NCBI GenBank assembly: GCA_903919125.1
Contig: CAIXGS010000001.1
Span: forward strand, 1 to 53,038
Source: an uncultured Spartobacteria bacterium
Lineage (GTDB): Bacteria > Verrucomicrobiota > Verrucomicrobiia > Chthoniobacterales > Chthoniobacteraceae
DNA length: 53,038 bases
Direction of reading: 5' to 3'
Part shown: positions 33,873 to 42,304 of the stretch, in pieces
Position numbering within the stretch: position 1 is the stretch's first letter
Layout: each line of letters opens with the position of its first letter
The notes under the pieces: model-generated
Databases searched by the model: none
What the model saw: the letters and a program-made list of their open reading frames with translations, nothing else
Told to the model about the DNA's origin: nothing
Position numbers and translations under genes: made by a program

Positions 33873-35666
33873 TTAGGGTGCTGAGGAAGTGGCGTTCTCA
33901 GAGTGGCTGAGATGATTGGCTTTTTGAGTGGCGGCTTCTGCTTCCGCTGCGCGTCCGAGCCTTTGTAAAATCAGAGCCCGCAACCGCAGGTATTCAGCAC
34001 TTTTAGGAGCGACTTCGATTGCGAAATCCACCTTTTCTAGGGCTTCCTCAGAGCGATTTGCGTGAAATTGTGTCTTCGCGCTTTCAAAGAATAGCGGTGC
34101 TGCCTTTCCCAGACGCGAAAGTGCCCTAGAAGAACGATCTACTTCGCGAAAGAGTTGGACGGTAAACGCACCAGTGAGGAGCACCGCCAAGCTTGCTGCG
34201 ATGGAAATGGTCTTGTGCCGTTTGATGAACAAGTAAAGGAGCTTGAGAATCCCAGCGTGTTCGGCGGTGGTGGCGAAGCCGTTTTGATAAGCCGTGATAT
34301 CCTTCTGTAGGGCTGCCACGGTGGGATAACGGTTTTCAGGTTCATGGGACATCGCCTTGAGCACGACCGCCTCTAAGGATGCGGGAATTTTCCCTGCAGG
34401 AAGATGCGGCAGGGCTCCGGTGGATTCATCGTCGCTCTCAGACGTGGGTACAGCAACGGTCTGGGAATCCGGCGCTGAGTGGCGTTGTTTATTCCGTACG
34501 GCTACTTTTGGGGTGAGAATGTCGCCACTGATCACCTTTTGCAGGAGGTGTTCCGCGGTGTCCGCAATCACAGGGGGTTGGAGAGTGAGGGTGTGGTAAA
34601 GAATGGCTCCCAGAGAATAAATGTCGGCTCGTTCGTCCAGCACCTCCATGTTCCCTGATGCCTGTTCAGGCGGCATGTACTGGGGGGTGCCTAAAATGGC
34701 GCCCGTCATCGTGTTGGCGTCGGCCCGATAATCGATGCCATCCTGCAACTCTTCGCCATCAGCGGACGTGGCTTCCTCGGGGGAGGTGGCTTGCTCCGTC
34801 GGTCCGATTTTTTTGGCCAAGCCCCAGTCCATGACCAAGACCTCGCCGAAGTCCCCAAGCATAATGTTGTCCGGCTTGAGATCCCTGTGGATTACACTCT
34901 GGCTGTGGGCGAAGCGAATGGCATCGCACACTTTCTGAAAAACGGTCAGAAGCGCAGGAAGAGTATGCGTTCGCACGGCGCCTTCTTCCCCGCGGGAGAG
35001 GTCTCTGAGTGCTTGATGTAACGTGGCACCTCGCACCAGTTTCATGGTGTAAAATGGCTGCCCGTGTTCGTCGGATCCCAGCGTGTGGACGGGTATAATG
35101 TTGGGATGCTCCAACTGCCCCGTGATACGCGCCTCGTGGATAAACCTCAAAACGTCTCCAGTGGAATCTCCTCGCAACACCACTTTCATGGCCACCTGCC
35201 GCTGAATCGAGGAGTCCTCGGCTTGCAGCACCGCCCCCATGCCGCCACGCCCCAATAACTGCCCCACCTGATATCCCCCGTGTTGGAAAGTCACATCCTC
35301 GGGCAGCGATTCGAAAACGAGGGATTGCGCGGGCGCAAGTGAACCTCCTTGCTCGATATCCGCACAGATCTTGCCCAGTTTCAACGATACCGTCCCTAGC
35401 AAAATTCGTTGCCCATGCCAGATTTGAGTCCGGCCCGAGATCTGGCCTCCGTTGACGCTTGTGCCGTTAAAGCTGCCTAGATCCTCCAAAAACAAGTTGC
35501 TGAAATTAATCGTCAGGCGCGCATGCTTTCTGGACACCGTGTTTGAGGGGATGCACAGATCACAGGCAGGGCTGCGTCCAAGCGTGTATTCCCCAGGCTG
35601 CAACGTGCGCCGGAGTAATTCCTGACCTTCAGAGGAGATGATTAACTCTGTCTCGGGTACGAGCAT
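33873..35666 (-). CDS. FHA-domain serine/threonine protein kinase with transmembrane and TPR-like C-terminus
   Basis: The 597-residue protein joins an FHA phosphothreonine-binding domain (about 20-97: GRSPACDL, SRKHARL, LGSFNGTSVNG) to a Hanks-type kinase (about 131-460). Kinase landmarks are GRGGMGAV (139-146), VAMK with Lys161, Glu178, HRDLKPDNIM (260-269), DWG (280-282) in place of DFG, and GTPQYMPPEQ (326-335). An acidic insert (about 288-322) precedes the activation segment. A transmembrane helix lies near 490-510 (ISIAASLAVLLTGAFTVQLF), followed by helical TPR-like repeats. DWG is common in bacterial kinases of this group and does not imply inactivity. It begins 4 nt after the PQQ-propeller gene, so the two are coupled. 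Its targets are unknown. Confidence 0.92.
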   Translation of the reverse strand: MLVPETELIISSEGQELLRRTLQPGEYTLGRSPACDLCIPSNTVSRKHARLTINFSNLFLEDLGSFNGTSVNGGQISGRTQIWHGQRILLGTVSLKLGKICADIEQGGSLAPAQSLVFESLPEDVTFQHGGYQVGQLLGRGGMGAVLQAEDSSIQRQVAMKVVLRGDSTGDVLRFIHEARITGQLEHPNIIPVHTLGSDEHGQPFYTMKLVRGATLHQALRDLSRGEEGAVRTHTLPALLTVFQKVCDAIRFAHSQSVIHRDLKPDNIMLGDFGEVLVMDWGLAKKIGPTEQATSPEEATSADGEELQDGIDYRADANTMTGAILGTPQYMPPEQASGNMEVLDERADIYSLGAILYHTLTLQPPVIADTAEHLLQKVISGDILTPKVAVRNKQRHSAPDSQTVAVPTSESDDESTGALPHLPAGKIPASLEAVVLKAMSHEPENRYPTVAALQKDITAYQNGFATTAEHAGILKLLYLFIKRHKTISIAASLAVLLTGAFTVQLFREVDRSSRALSRLGKAAPLFFESAKTQFHANRSEEALEKVDFAIEVAPKSAEYLRLRALILQRLGRAAEAEAATQKANHLSHSENATSSAP

Positions 35667-35670
35667 GATG

Positions 35671-37092
35671 TTATTCGGAGCGGAGTGGAGGAGCGTCTTT
35701 TTTCCAATCTAAACTAATTAAAAGCGCTTCGTCCCGAAGGTAAAGCCGACCGTTGGAAAGTACCGGCCCAGTCCAACACGGGTAACTCATTCCCGGCACT
35801 TGCCAATGGCCTTGTTCGATCAATGTCTCACCGTTTGGCTCCAACAACCCAAGCTGGCCGCTTTCTCCGAGCACAATTAATTTTCCATCCGCCAAAATCA
35901 TAGAACCGCGCCCGTAAACCTCCGGTGGCTTTTCGCCTTCCCTCAATTTGGAATGCCCTGCGTTGGGCCAGCCCTCGTATCGGTCCCATTGCAAAGCGCC
36001 GTCACTCCAGCGCACACAACGCAGTCGCGCATCAGGCTCGTTGCGACCGCTCAGTGCAAAAATAAAACCGCCTGTGAGCACCGGTCGGCTCCAGTGCATT
36101 TCTAACGTCGCCTCCCTCCAAACTTCCTCAACACTCTTGCCGTCTGGGTGCACCCTCAGCATCACAGAGCCCAGCTTGAAATACGCTGAAGAAAGCAGGA
36201 CGCAATCGCCCTGAACTAGCGGCGTCATCGCGTTGACCGAGGAGTCCTGACGCGCGCGAAACCAGAACGCGAATCGGCGCTTTCCCGTGGCGGGATCCAG
36301 TGAGAGCAACCCCTGCCGCGTGCAGCACAAGAGGTGACGTTCTCCGTGAATCGTCGCCAGCACCGGCGAACAGTAACTGGCCTGCTTTTGAAACGCTGGA
36401 TCCGACTCGTTCCATTGTACAAGACGCTCTCCCGGCCAGCCAACCATTCGCTCGCCGTTCCATGTTTGCGCCCCGCCACTTTCCCAAAGCGTCTTGCCGG
36501 TGAGCGCGTCAAGGGCCACCACTCCGGCATCTGGCTGGCCACCAACCATCACCAGTAGCCGGTCGCCATCGAGAATCGGAGTGCTGCCCACACCGAAAAA
36601 AGCCTCCGGCACGTTGAACTCCTTTTGGCAATCCCGCCTCCAAACCACGCTGCCATCCTCCAATTTCAGGCACAATAGTACTCCTTCCGCTCCAAAGGTG
36701 TAACAGAGCGTGTCCGTGAGTAGGGGAGTGCACCGCGGCCCGTTGTTGTACCCGAAGGGATCCACGAAGCGACTCCCGTAGGCGTGCTTCCACAGCGGCG
36801 CACCGTCAGACGCATTCATCGCCTCGACGATTTCCTCCCCCCCGATGCGATGGTGCAGCACCAGCTTGCTACCCCGAACGCTTGGCGCACTGTAGCCTGT
36901 CCCCACTTTTTTGCGCCAAAGCTCGGGAACACCTTCTTTGGGCAATGTTTGTCTTAAGGAGGTTTCGGTAGAGCAATTGTCCCTCGTTGGCCCCAGAAAC
37001 TCAGCCCAGTCGCCCGCAAAAGTCGATCCGTGGCTTAAAGCGATCGAAGCCGCAACGAAAACATTCTTTAAGCTGATGCGCCACTTGTACAT
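35671..37092 (-). CDS. PQQ-like beta-propeller exported protein
   Basis: The 473-residue product has a signal peptide (about 10-27, VFVAASIALSHGSTFAG) and a body of repeated beta-propeller blades. Blade motifs recur as EDGSVVWRRDCQKEF, DALTGKTLWESGG, DPATGKRRFAF and DGALQWDRYEG, the PQQ-like repeat pattern. It begins DWAEFLGPTRDN, a form very common in PVC proteins annotated 'outer membrane protein assembly factor BamB/PQQ-binding-like'. There is no sign of a catalytic PQQ dehydrogenase site. It is the first gene of the kinase operon (4-nt spacing). Secretion and a sensing or substrate-recognition role are inference. Confidence 0.9.
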   Translation of the reverse strand: MYKWRISLKNVFVAASIALSHGSTFAGDWAEFLGPTRDNCSTETSLRQTLPKEGVPELWRKKVGTGYSAPSVRGSKLVLHHRIGGEEIVEAMNASDGAPLWKHAYGSRFVDPFGYNNGPRCTPLLTDTLCYTFGAEGVLLCLKLEDGSVVWRRDCQKEFNVPEAFFGVGSTPILDGDRLLVMVGGQPDAGVVALDALTGKTLWESGGAQTWNGERMVGWPGERLVQWNESDPAFQKQASYCSPVLATIHGERHLLCCTRQGLLSLDPATGKRRFAFWFRARQDSSVNAMTPLVQGDCVLLSSAYFKLGSVMLRVHPDGKSVEEVWREATLEMHWSRPVLTGGFIFALSGRNEPDARLRCVRWSDGALQWDRYEGWPNAGHSKLREGEKPPEVYGRGSMILADGKLIVLGESGQLGLLEPNGETLIEQGHWQVPGMSYPCWTGPVLSNGRLYLRDEALLISLDWKKDAPPLRSE

Positions 37093-37180
37093 GAATGATT
37101 AAGACTAGGCTTTAAAGCTGATGCACTACCTCACCACTGACAAGACTTGAGATTGTGCATTCTGCAAGGGAAAGTCAGCC

Positions 37181-37537
37181 ATGGAATGTTTTCCCAATCC
37201 GGTGCCACCCGAGTTCTTTGAGCGAGCGGGTCTGATGCACGCGCGCCGTCACGTTTTTGTGTGTATCGGGCCGGAATGTTGCTCCTCAGCGGAGGGGGAG
37301 TTGCTTTGGGAGGTGATTAAAAAGCGGGTAAAGCAGTCCGGAGTTGCCGCGATGCGTACCAAGGCGGCGTGTTTTCGGATTTGTGCGGGTGGCCCTTGGT
37401 TGGCCGTTTACCCAGAGGGGGTTTGGTATGGGGGCGTCACGCCGGAGCGCTTTGAGGTGATTTTACAACAGCACCTGTTGGGCGACTCTGTGGTCGATGA
37501 ATGGGTCGCTGCACGCTGCCCTGCGGCGGGGGTGTGA
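37181..37537 (+). CDS. Thioredoxin-like [2Fe-2S] ferredoxin-domain protein
   Basis: The 118-residue protein has Cys residues at 28, 33/34, 64 and 68 in FVCIGPECC and ACFRICAGGPWLAVYPEG. This fits the C-x4-C ... C-x3-C pattern of thioredoxin-like 2Fe-2S ferredoxins. The fold ends with WYGGVTPERFEVILQQHL, typical of the family. Such proteins carry electrons or act in cluster delivery; no redox partner is encoded next to it. A second ATG (residue 19, MHARRHVFV) just before the core is a possible start. The gene converges on the secreted hypothetical, with 11 nt between stops. Confidence 0.85.
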   Translation: MECFPNPVPPEFFERAGLMHARRHVFVCIGPECCSSAEGELLWEVIKKRVKQSGVAAMRTKAACFRICAGGPWLAVYPEGVWYGGVTPERFEVILQQHLLGDSVVDEWVAARCPAAGV

Positions 37538-37548
37538 GCCGGATCGCT

Positions 37549-38349
37549 TTATCGTTGGGGAACAGATTTAAAAATACGTCCGGCGATTTGTTCGAAATCA
37601 TTGGGAGTGAGTATTTTCGCATCTTCAGTGGTGTTCCAAATTGAGCTGGGAAGTTCTGCCGAAAACTCCACCTGATCCACCCGCACAACCGCTGAGCCCA
37701 TAGGGGTGCTCATTCCGGCGCGCACTGGGATGCCCGTCAGATTCAGCCACAACCGTAACGCCCAGTTCTGGGCCTCGGGGGGGAGTAATCGGTCGAGTGC
37801 AGGTTGCATTCGTACGTCCATCACTCGGCAAGGTGTTCCTTCCAAGGGAGATGACCCTTTATCTTGCACCTCTAAAAGAACGGGTAGCAGCGCAAGCTGT
37901 TTTCCAGTAAAGGGCAGTGCGATGGGCTGGAAGACTTTGCGTTGGCCACCAGAGGGTAGGCCTTCCAGAAGTGGCCGCAGCGCAGACTCTGGGGCTGCCC
38001 AGGCGTGTTGGGCGTTGCGACAGGCTGTAATCTGCGTATCGCCCACAGGGAAGCTGAGGCGCATCCGGAGTGGCGGTTGGACGGCGAAGTCGAATACTGG
38101 CATCTGGTCCGCTGGAAATTGCTTTTTTCCAACGGATTCCACGCGCCCTTGGAGGCGAAAGGCGCGCGCTGTTCCCGCCGGTTGCGTGGAGAGAACGTCT
38201 AAAAACGGCATCAGTGCCGCCTCTGTTTGCTGTTCTGCGGTTGCTCCAAGAGCGGAAGGTGCGCTCAAAATCAGTGATCTGCTGCAAATGAGCAAAGTGC
38301 ACACTAGAAACAAACGTAAAGTTGAGGCAGTATTCGTAATGAGTTTCAC
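37549..38349 (-). CDS. Secreted protein of unknown function
   Basis: The 266-residue product starts with a signal peptide (LRLFLVCTLLICSRSLILSAP). The mature part is beta-rich and Pro-containing, with ALMPFLDVLSTQPAG near the N-terminus, followed by FRLQGRVESVG and PLRMRLSFPVGDTQITACRN, and a final VRVDQVEFSAELP. The alternating strand pattern and the phrase about a precursor (..FRLQGRVES..) resemble LolA/LppX-type lipid-binding periplasmic proteins, but that is only an impression. No function is claimed. It is divergent from the exbB gene, with about 140 nt between starts. Confidence 0.72.
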   Translation of the reverse strand: MKLITNTASTLRLFLVCTLLICSRSLILSAPSALGATAEQQTEAALMPFLDVLSTQPAGTARAFRLQGRVESVGKKQFPADQMPVFDFAVQPPLRMRLSFPVGDTQITACRNAQHAWAAPESALRPLLEGLPSGGQRKVFQPIALPFTGKQLALLPVLLEVQDKGSSPLEGTPCRVMDVRMQPALDRLLPPEAQNWALRLWLNLTGIPVRAGMSTPMGSAVVRVDQVEFSAELPSSIWNTTEDAKILTPNDFEQIAGRIFKSVPQR

Positions 38350-38491
38350 AAGGTTTGAATTTGAACCGTTAGATACCTTGCACTAACGAAACTTTGTCGC
38401 AAGGCGGCAACGCTGTTCTCTCATGCTGACACCCATAATTTAATTTCGTTAACGTCGCCCGCCCCGCCGCCTTTTTAATGCCGCCCTTCTA

Positions 38492-39274
38492 ATGCTCGCG
38501 AACTTTGTCTTCACCCATCTGCCGGTGCTTCATCCAATTCTTGCCAACAGCGACGGCGGCTTGGTGTTTGCTTTTCAGCAATCGACCCTCCCAGGCAAAC
38601 TCGTGCTCGGGGTGCTGTTTGTCGGCTCCGTATTTTCTTGGTCTGTGATGCTCAGCAAAATGCTCATGCTGCGCGTCGCTAAAAGGCAGAGGGAACTGTT
38701 TCTCGAGCTCTTTCGCAGGGATCGCCAGCCCATGAGTGTTTTTTCCGAAGGGCTTTCATTCGAAGGAACCCCTGCATTCACTGTCTATCAGGCTGGTTGC
38801 CAAGAGCTTGCTTATCAGTTATTGGGTTCCAGCGAGGTAGACGAAAGTTTTGCTCTCCGCCTCGAATCTGCCAAGCCCCTCACTCCCTCTCAAATGCGCG
38901 TGGTGGCTGTCGCCATGGAGCGCGCAGTGGGGGAGTCTGCGTTAAATCTCGAGTCGCAAATGATTATTCTCGCCACAGCCGTGAGTGGCGCTCCCTTCGT
39001 CGGCTTGTTAGGCACCGTTTGGGGGGTGATGGAAACCTTTGCAGACGTCGCAAAAGCCGGCTCTGCGAGTCTCGCTGCCATGGCTCCCGGCGTCTCCGCC
39101 GCGCTTATTACCACAGTAACCGGTCTCCTTGTCGCGATTCCCGCCATGTTCGGCTACAATTATCTCGTGACCACTGTTCGTGGTATGATTGTGGAAGTGG
39201 ATAACTTCGCCGCAGAACTCATTAGCGCAATGGAGCACCGCTACGTTTCGCACCGCTCCGACAATTCCCACTAA
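38492..39274 (+). CDS. exbB: MotA/TolQ/ExbB proton channel family protein
   Basis: The 260-residue inner-membrane protein has three hydrophobic helices: about 30-55 (GKLVLGVLFVGSVFSW), 160-185 (GAPFVGLLGTVWGVMETF) and 200-225 (GVSAALITTVTGLLVAIPAMF). The Gly-Thr pairs in the last two are the TolQ/ExbB signature. It forms the proton channel that energises TonB or TolA. exbD starts 40 nt later and tonB follows. Its ordinary length and lack of a cytoplasmic tail contrast with the channel protein encoded at 7762-9471. Whether the set is ExbBD-TonB or TolQRA cannot be settled from the window, since no tolB or pal follows. Confidence 0.92.
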   Translation: MLANFVFTHLPVLHPILANSDGGLVFAFQQSTLPGKLVLGVLFVGSVFSWSVMLSKMLMLRVAKRQRELFLELFRRDRQPMSVFSEGLSFEGTPAFTVYQAGCQELAYQLLGSSEVDESFALRLESAKPLTPSQMRVVAVAMERAVGESALNLESQMIILATAVSGAPFVGLLGTVWGVMETFADVAKAGSASLAAMAPGVSAALITTVTGLLVAIPAMFGYNYLVTTVRGMIVEVDNFAAELISAMEHRYVSHRSDNSH

Positions 39275-39314
39275 GCGTCGGTAAGCCGTCTTCATCACCT
39301 CACCTCATTTTCTC

Positions 39315-39731
39315 ATGCGCCGTTTTTCTGACAAGCACAGCATGCACACGCTTAACGAGTTGAACGTGACCCCACTGCTGGATCTTGCGTTCGTGCTCCT
39401 GCTTATTTTCATGATCACTACGCCCCTCATGGAAAATAGCACCGAGCTTATCCTTCCTTCGGGCCGCAAGGAGAGCGCTTCGGTTGATCCCAACAGCGTG
39501 CTGAACATTTCAATCCACCGAGACAACCGCCTTTTGCTCAACACAGAGGTGATCGATCTGCTGGATCTTCCCGCAAGGCTCGCCGCCTTACACGCCGCCA
39601 AGCCCGAACTTGCAGTACTCGTGCGCTCGCATAAGGAACTTCCCATCCAACGGCTTATGGAGGTTCTCGATGCCGTTAAGTCTGCGCAAATCACAAAGGT
39701 CGGATTGGCCAAAATCGCGGAGGGGCAGTAA
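39315..39731 (+). CDS. exbD: ExbD/TolR family biopolymer transport protein
   Basis: The 138-residue protein has one transmembrane helix near 20-40 carrying the essential Asp (NVTPLLDLAFVLLLIFMITT). A periplasmic domain follows, with ESASVDPNSVLNISIHRDNR, LPARLAALHAAKPELAVLVRS and IQRLMEVLDAVKSAQITKVGLA, the standard ExbD/TolR fold. It couples proton flow through the ExbB channel to motion of TonB/TolA. Length is normal. It lies between exbB (40 nt) and the tonB-like gene (17 nt), so the three form an operon. Confidence 0.93.
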   Translation: MRRFSDKHSMHTLNELNVTPLLDLAFVLLLIFMITTPLMENSTELILPSGRKESASVDPNSVLNISIHRDNRLLLNTEVIDLLDLPARLAALHAAKPELAVLVRSHKELPIQRLMEVLDAVKSAQITKVGLAKIAEGQ

Positions 39732-39748
39732 TTCCCCTCAGTCCATCG

Positions 39749-40975
39749 ATGACGGCCGACTCGTTTTTTCGTCGAAATCTTCTCGCTGTCGCTCTGCTTC
39801 ATGTGCTGGGGCTCGGGGCCTTCTGGTTTTTTTCTCAGACGCACAAGACGCCAAAGGCACCTGAGGTCTTGTGGTTAGATGGCCCAGCAGCAGGGGGAAG
39901 CTCTGGAGCGGAGGCTGGGCCAACCCCGAGTGGTGGCCAGAAAGCGCCCTCCCCAGTACCGGAAGAATCGTTGCCGGATGTGCCAGCCCCTGTTCCCAAG
40001 CCTGAACCACAAAAGCCTGAGCCTGAGCCTGTAGCACCCCCAGTCAAGGCGTCTCAGAAAGAAGTCGCACCGGTACCAGTCACAGAGCCGACTCCGAAGG
40101 ACGAGCCTACTAGCGCTATTGTACTGCAAGCTGCCAAGCCAGCGCCCAAACCCGTGCCGAAACCTGAGGTAAAGCCCGTGCCCAAACCCGTACCTAAGCC
40201 TGAGGTAAAGCCCGTGCCCAAGCCTGAACCGAAGCCCGAGGTAAAGCCTGTGCCCAAACCTGAGCCGAAGCCTGAGGTAAAACCCGTGCCCAAGCCTGAG
40301 CCGAAGCCTGAGGTAAAACCCGTGCCGAAACCTGAGCCGAAGCCTGAGGTAAAGCCCGTGCCCAAGCCTGAGCCGAAGCCCGCCCCCAAGTCTGAATCTA
40401 GACCCGAGGTGAAGCCCACGGCCAAACCCGAAGCGTCCCCACCCAAGGTCGTGGTTCCCAACGGGAAGGGTGACTCCGCAGCGCCCCCTGCCGTTCAGGT
40501 GGTGCGTGCTGAAGTCCTCCGTGCGGAAGTTGTCAGGCCAGGAAATGGCAGCGGAACTTCCGGAGACGGGTCCGCTGGATCCGCTCAGGGCCGCTTTGGA
40601 GGGGGCGCTTTAGGCAACCGTGCCGGTTCCGGTGGTTCGGGCAACGGCACGGCGAATGGCAGGGCTGCTGGTGGACCAAGTGCTTCTGAACTAGGACGCT
40701 ACAATCAGATGATTCATGAGCGTTTTTACGGCGTTTGGGAGCAACCCATCTCAGTGGTGCGTTCTAACCAGAACTTCGTTACCATTTTAAAAATTCGCAT
40801 CCGCAAGGACGGGTCTATTATCGGCAGTGAAATAGTTACTCCCTCGGGTAATCCTGCCATGGATGAATCTGTTCAACGAGCGGCGGAAAAAGTGCAGCGC
40901 ATTGAGGCGCTCCCGACTGGAATGATTGCGGACCCTTACGAGGTGCGCATTGCATTTAAACTCGACCAAGGTTGA
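39749..40975 (+). CDS. tonB: Energy transducer TonB/TolA-like protein with long Lys-Pro spacer
   Basis: The 408-residue product has an N-terminal membrane helix (about 11-32, [18 protein letters not shown]). A long Pro/Lys/Glu/Val spacer (about 75-235) contains six copies of a 12-residue unit ([12 protein letters not shown] type). A Gly/Ser-rich stretch and a C-terminal TonB/TolA domain follow (about 310-408: [41 protein letters not shown]). The spacer should span the periplasm. It is the third gene after exbB and exbD. Its last 20 nt overlap the converging gene at 40956. Naming as TonB rather than TolA is provisional. Confidence 0.9.
   Translation: MTADSFFRRNLLAVALLHVLGLGAFWFFSQTHKTPKAPEVLWLDGPAAGGSSGAEAGPTPSGGQKAPSPVPEESLPDVPAPVPKPEPQKPEPEPVAPPVKASQKEVAPVPVTEPTPKDEPTSAIVLQAAKPAPKPVPKPEVKPVPKPVPKPEVKPVPKPEPKPEVKPVPKPEPKPEVKPVPKPEPKPEVKPVPKPEPKPEVKPVPKPEPKPAPKSESRPEVKPTAKPEASPPKVVVPNGKGDSAAPPAVQVVRAEVLRAEVVRPGNGSGTSGDGSAGSAQGRFGGGALGNRAGSGGSGNGTANGRAAGGPSASELGRYNQMIHERFYGVWEQPISVVRSNQNFVTILKIRIRKDGSIIGSEIVTPSGNPAMDESVQRAAEKVQRIEALPTGMIADPYEVRIAFKLDQG
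40166..40381 (+). repeat. 36-bp tandem repeat in the tonB spacer (6 copies)
   Basis: GAGGTAAA recurs at 40166, 40202, 40238, 40274, 40310 and 40346, exactly 36 nt apart. The unit encodes [12 protein letters not shown] with a few synonymous changes between copies. The exact spacing and near-identity suggest recent unit duplication, so spacer length is likely to vary between strains. Confidence 0.95.
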
Positions 40976-42218
40976 CGCTTGCCTTGCCAGCCCGAGGGTC
41001 AAACTTTTCTCCAAACGAGTTTCCGGGTTTCTGGGCTGCCCCGACTTTTTTGAGGAAAAACGTCCTCGAAACAACCCCTTCTGGGCAAATCTCGTTACGC
41101 ACCCTGCATTGAAATGCAAGCATCGAGTCAGCGGGCTCCAGGGCGACCTCTAGCGATGGAGTGTTGCAACCCTCTAGGGGAATGGAATCTCCCTTGGATT
41201 CGTCCCACGCCTCCCATTGAAATTGAAGAGGCGTGGCTCCAGTCGCAACAACCTCCATCTTCACGGTTTCGCCGACAGGGGCGCGGAGTACGATTGGAGT
41301 CGTTGAGTCAAAGATGGGTGTCCCTTTGGGCTGTAATTTGGATTTTATGCCCGACTCCATCTCTAAAGGCAAAGTCTGTTGCTGCGCAGGAGTCGCCGCC
41401 GTCCGCTTTGGTGGAGCGTAGGTCTGCGCAAAAATGGGGCTCGCTAAGGTAGGTTCCTTGGAGAGCGTAACCTTGTCAGCAATTAGCTCTGTTGCATCGG
41501 TTTTGGGCTCTTGTGAAAGCGCTGCGTCATCCTGCTTTGTCGGTGCTCCTGCGGGGGAGGTTGCGGTTGCATCAGCAGTAACTTCGACATCTGGGCGAGT
41601 TGCTGACTGTGGTTCCCCGAGAATATCCTTTCCGCTAGTCTCCTCACTTTTAATCGCGGCCGCCCCTCGTGCGTATGCCTGTTTGATGCTGGAGTGGAAG
41701 TCCGGTCGAGGAGGTGCCTTGTAGGGTTGTGCGGGTAAGGGTTGGGTGAGATGTATTCGCCTCAATGCCAGCGCGTCGTTCGGGGAGGACTCTGTGCTGA
41801 TTTCGACAGGGGTGCTCTGCCGAGAGGCATCCATTTGCTTTGCCTCTCGGATAGACTTTGCAATTTTGGCCAAACTTGCAGCCCGCTCGGTAGTCAAATG
41901 CCGCCTGAAATTCAGGCACTCCGCCTGTGTGACGGGTGCCGTCCACTGGAACTGAGCCAAGCCCGAAAACGACTGCCAATAAGGATTTTCCGGCCAGCGA
42001 CTGAGTACCTCGCTTTCCGATAGGCCGGTGATTTCGCTTAGGATAATCAGGGATGCGAGGATCCAGATTTTCCCAGCGCTTAATCCCTCTTGGGTTGCCT
42101 CAGGAAATAAACCGACCACTTCCGCCCAATCCAATTCCCGCGTCACCTTTGCTAAAGGGCGGTTCGGATCGATAAAATCTAGAAGCTTCGGTTTCACTAG
42201 ACCGGAAACGTACACCAT
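40956..42218 (-). CDS. IS5-type transposase N-terminal domain fused to Ig-like domain (no catalytic domain)
   Basis: The 420-residue protein (ATG at 42218; an upstream ATG at 42287 would add 23 residues and run close to the divergent bioA start) has three parts. Residues about 10-115 match the DUF772-like N-terminal domain of IS5-family transposases: LLDFIDPNRPLAKVTRELDW, LIILSEITGLSESEVLSRW, ENPYWQSFSG, then a helix ending FRRHLTTE. Residues about 120-300 are a low-complexity linker. The C-terminus (about 310-405) is an Ig-like beta sandwich (GETVKMEVVATGATPLQFQW, MLAFQCRVRNEICPEG). The DDE catalytic domain is missing, and there are no flanking terminal repeats in view, so this looks like a repurposed fragment rather than an active element. 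It has no signal peptide. Function is unknown. Confidence 0.75.
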   Translation of the reverse strand: MVYVSGLVKPKLLDFIDPNRPLAKVTRELDWAEVVGLFPEATQEGLSAGKIWILASLIILSEITGLSESEVLSRWPENPYWQSFSGLAQFQWTAPVTQAECLNFRRHLTTERAASLAKIAKSIREAKQMDASRQSTPVEISTESSPNDALALRRIHLTQPLPAQPYKAPPRPDFHSSIKQAYARGAAAIKSEETSGKDILGEPQSATRPDVEVTADATATSPAGAPTKQDDAALSQEPKTDATELIADKVTLSKEPTLASPIFAQTYAPPKRTAATPAQQQTLPLEMESGIKSKLQPKGTPIFDSTTPIVLRAPVGETVKMEVVATGATPLQFQWEAWDESKGDSIPLEGCNTPSLEVALEPADSMLAFQCRVRNEICPEGVVSRTFFLKKVGAAQKPGNSFGEKFDPRAGKASVNLGRV

Positions 42219-42304
42219 TGCGGCAAATCTTGGAAATACGGAGAAAGTCGATTTTATCCCCACGCCTTCTTGCTGGATTCCTGACAACCCATCACGCTTT
42301 TCCC

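Noticed and set aside
40166-40381. Possible CRISPR array because of regular 36-nt spacing
   Set aside because: There are no unique spacers, the repeat units are contiguous, and they encode the TonB spacer in frame.
40054-40461. Long Gly/Ser/Thr-rich frame ([13 protein letters not shown] repeats) on the minus strand
   Set aside because: It is the antisense shadow of the 36-bp tonB repeats.
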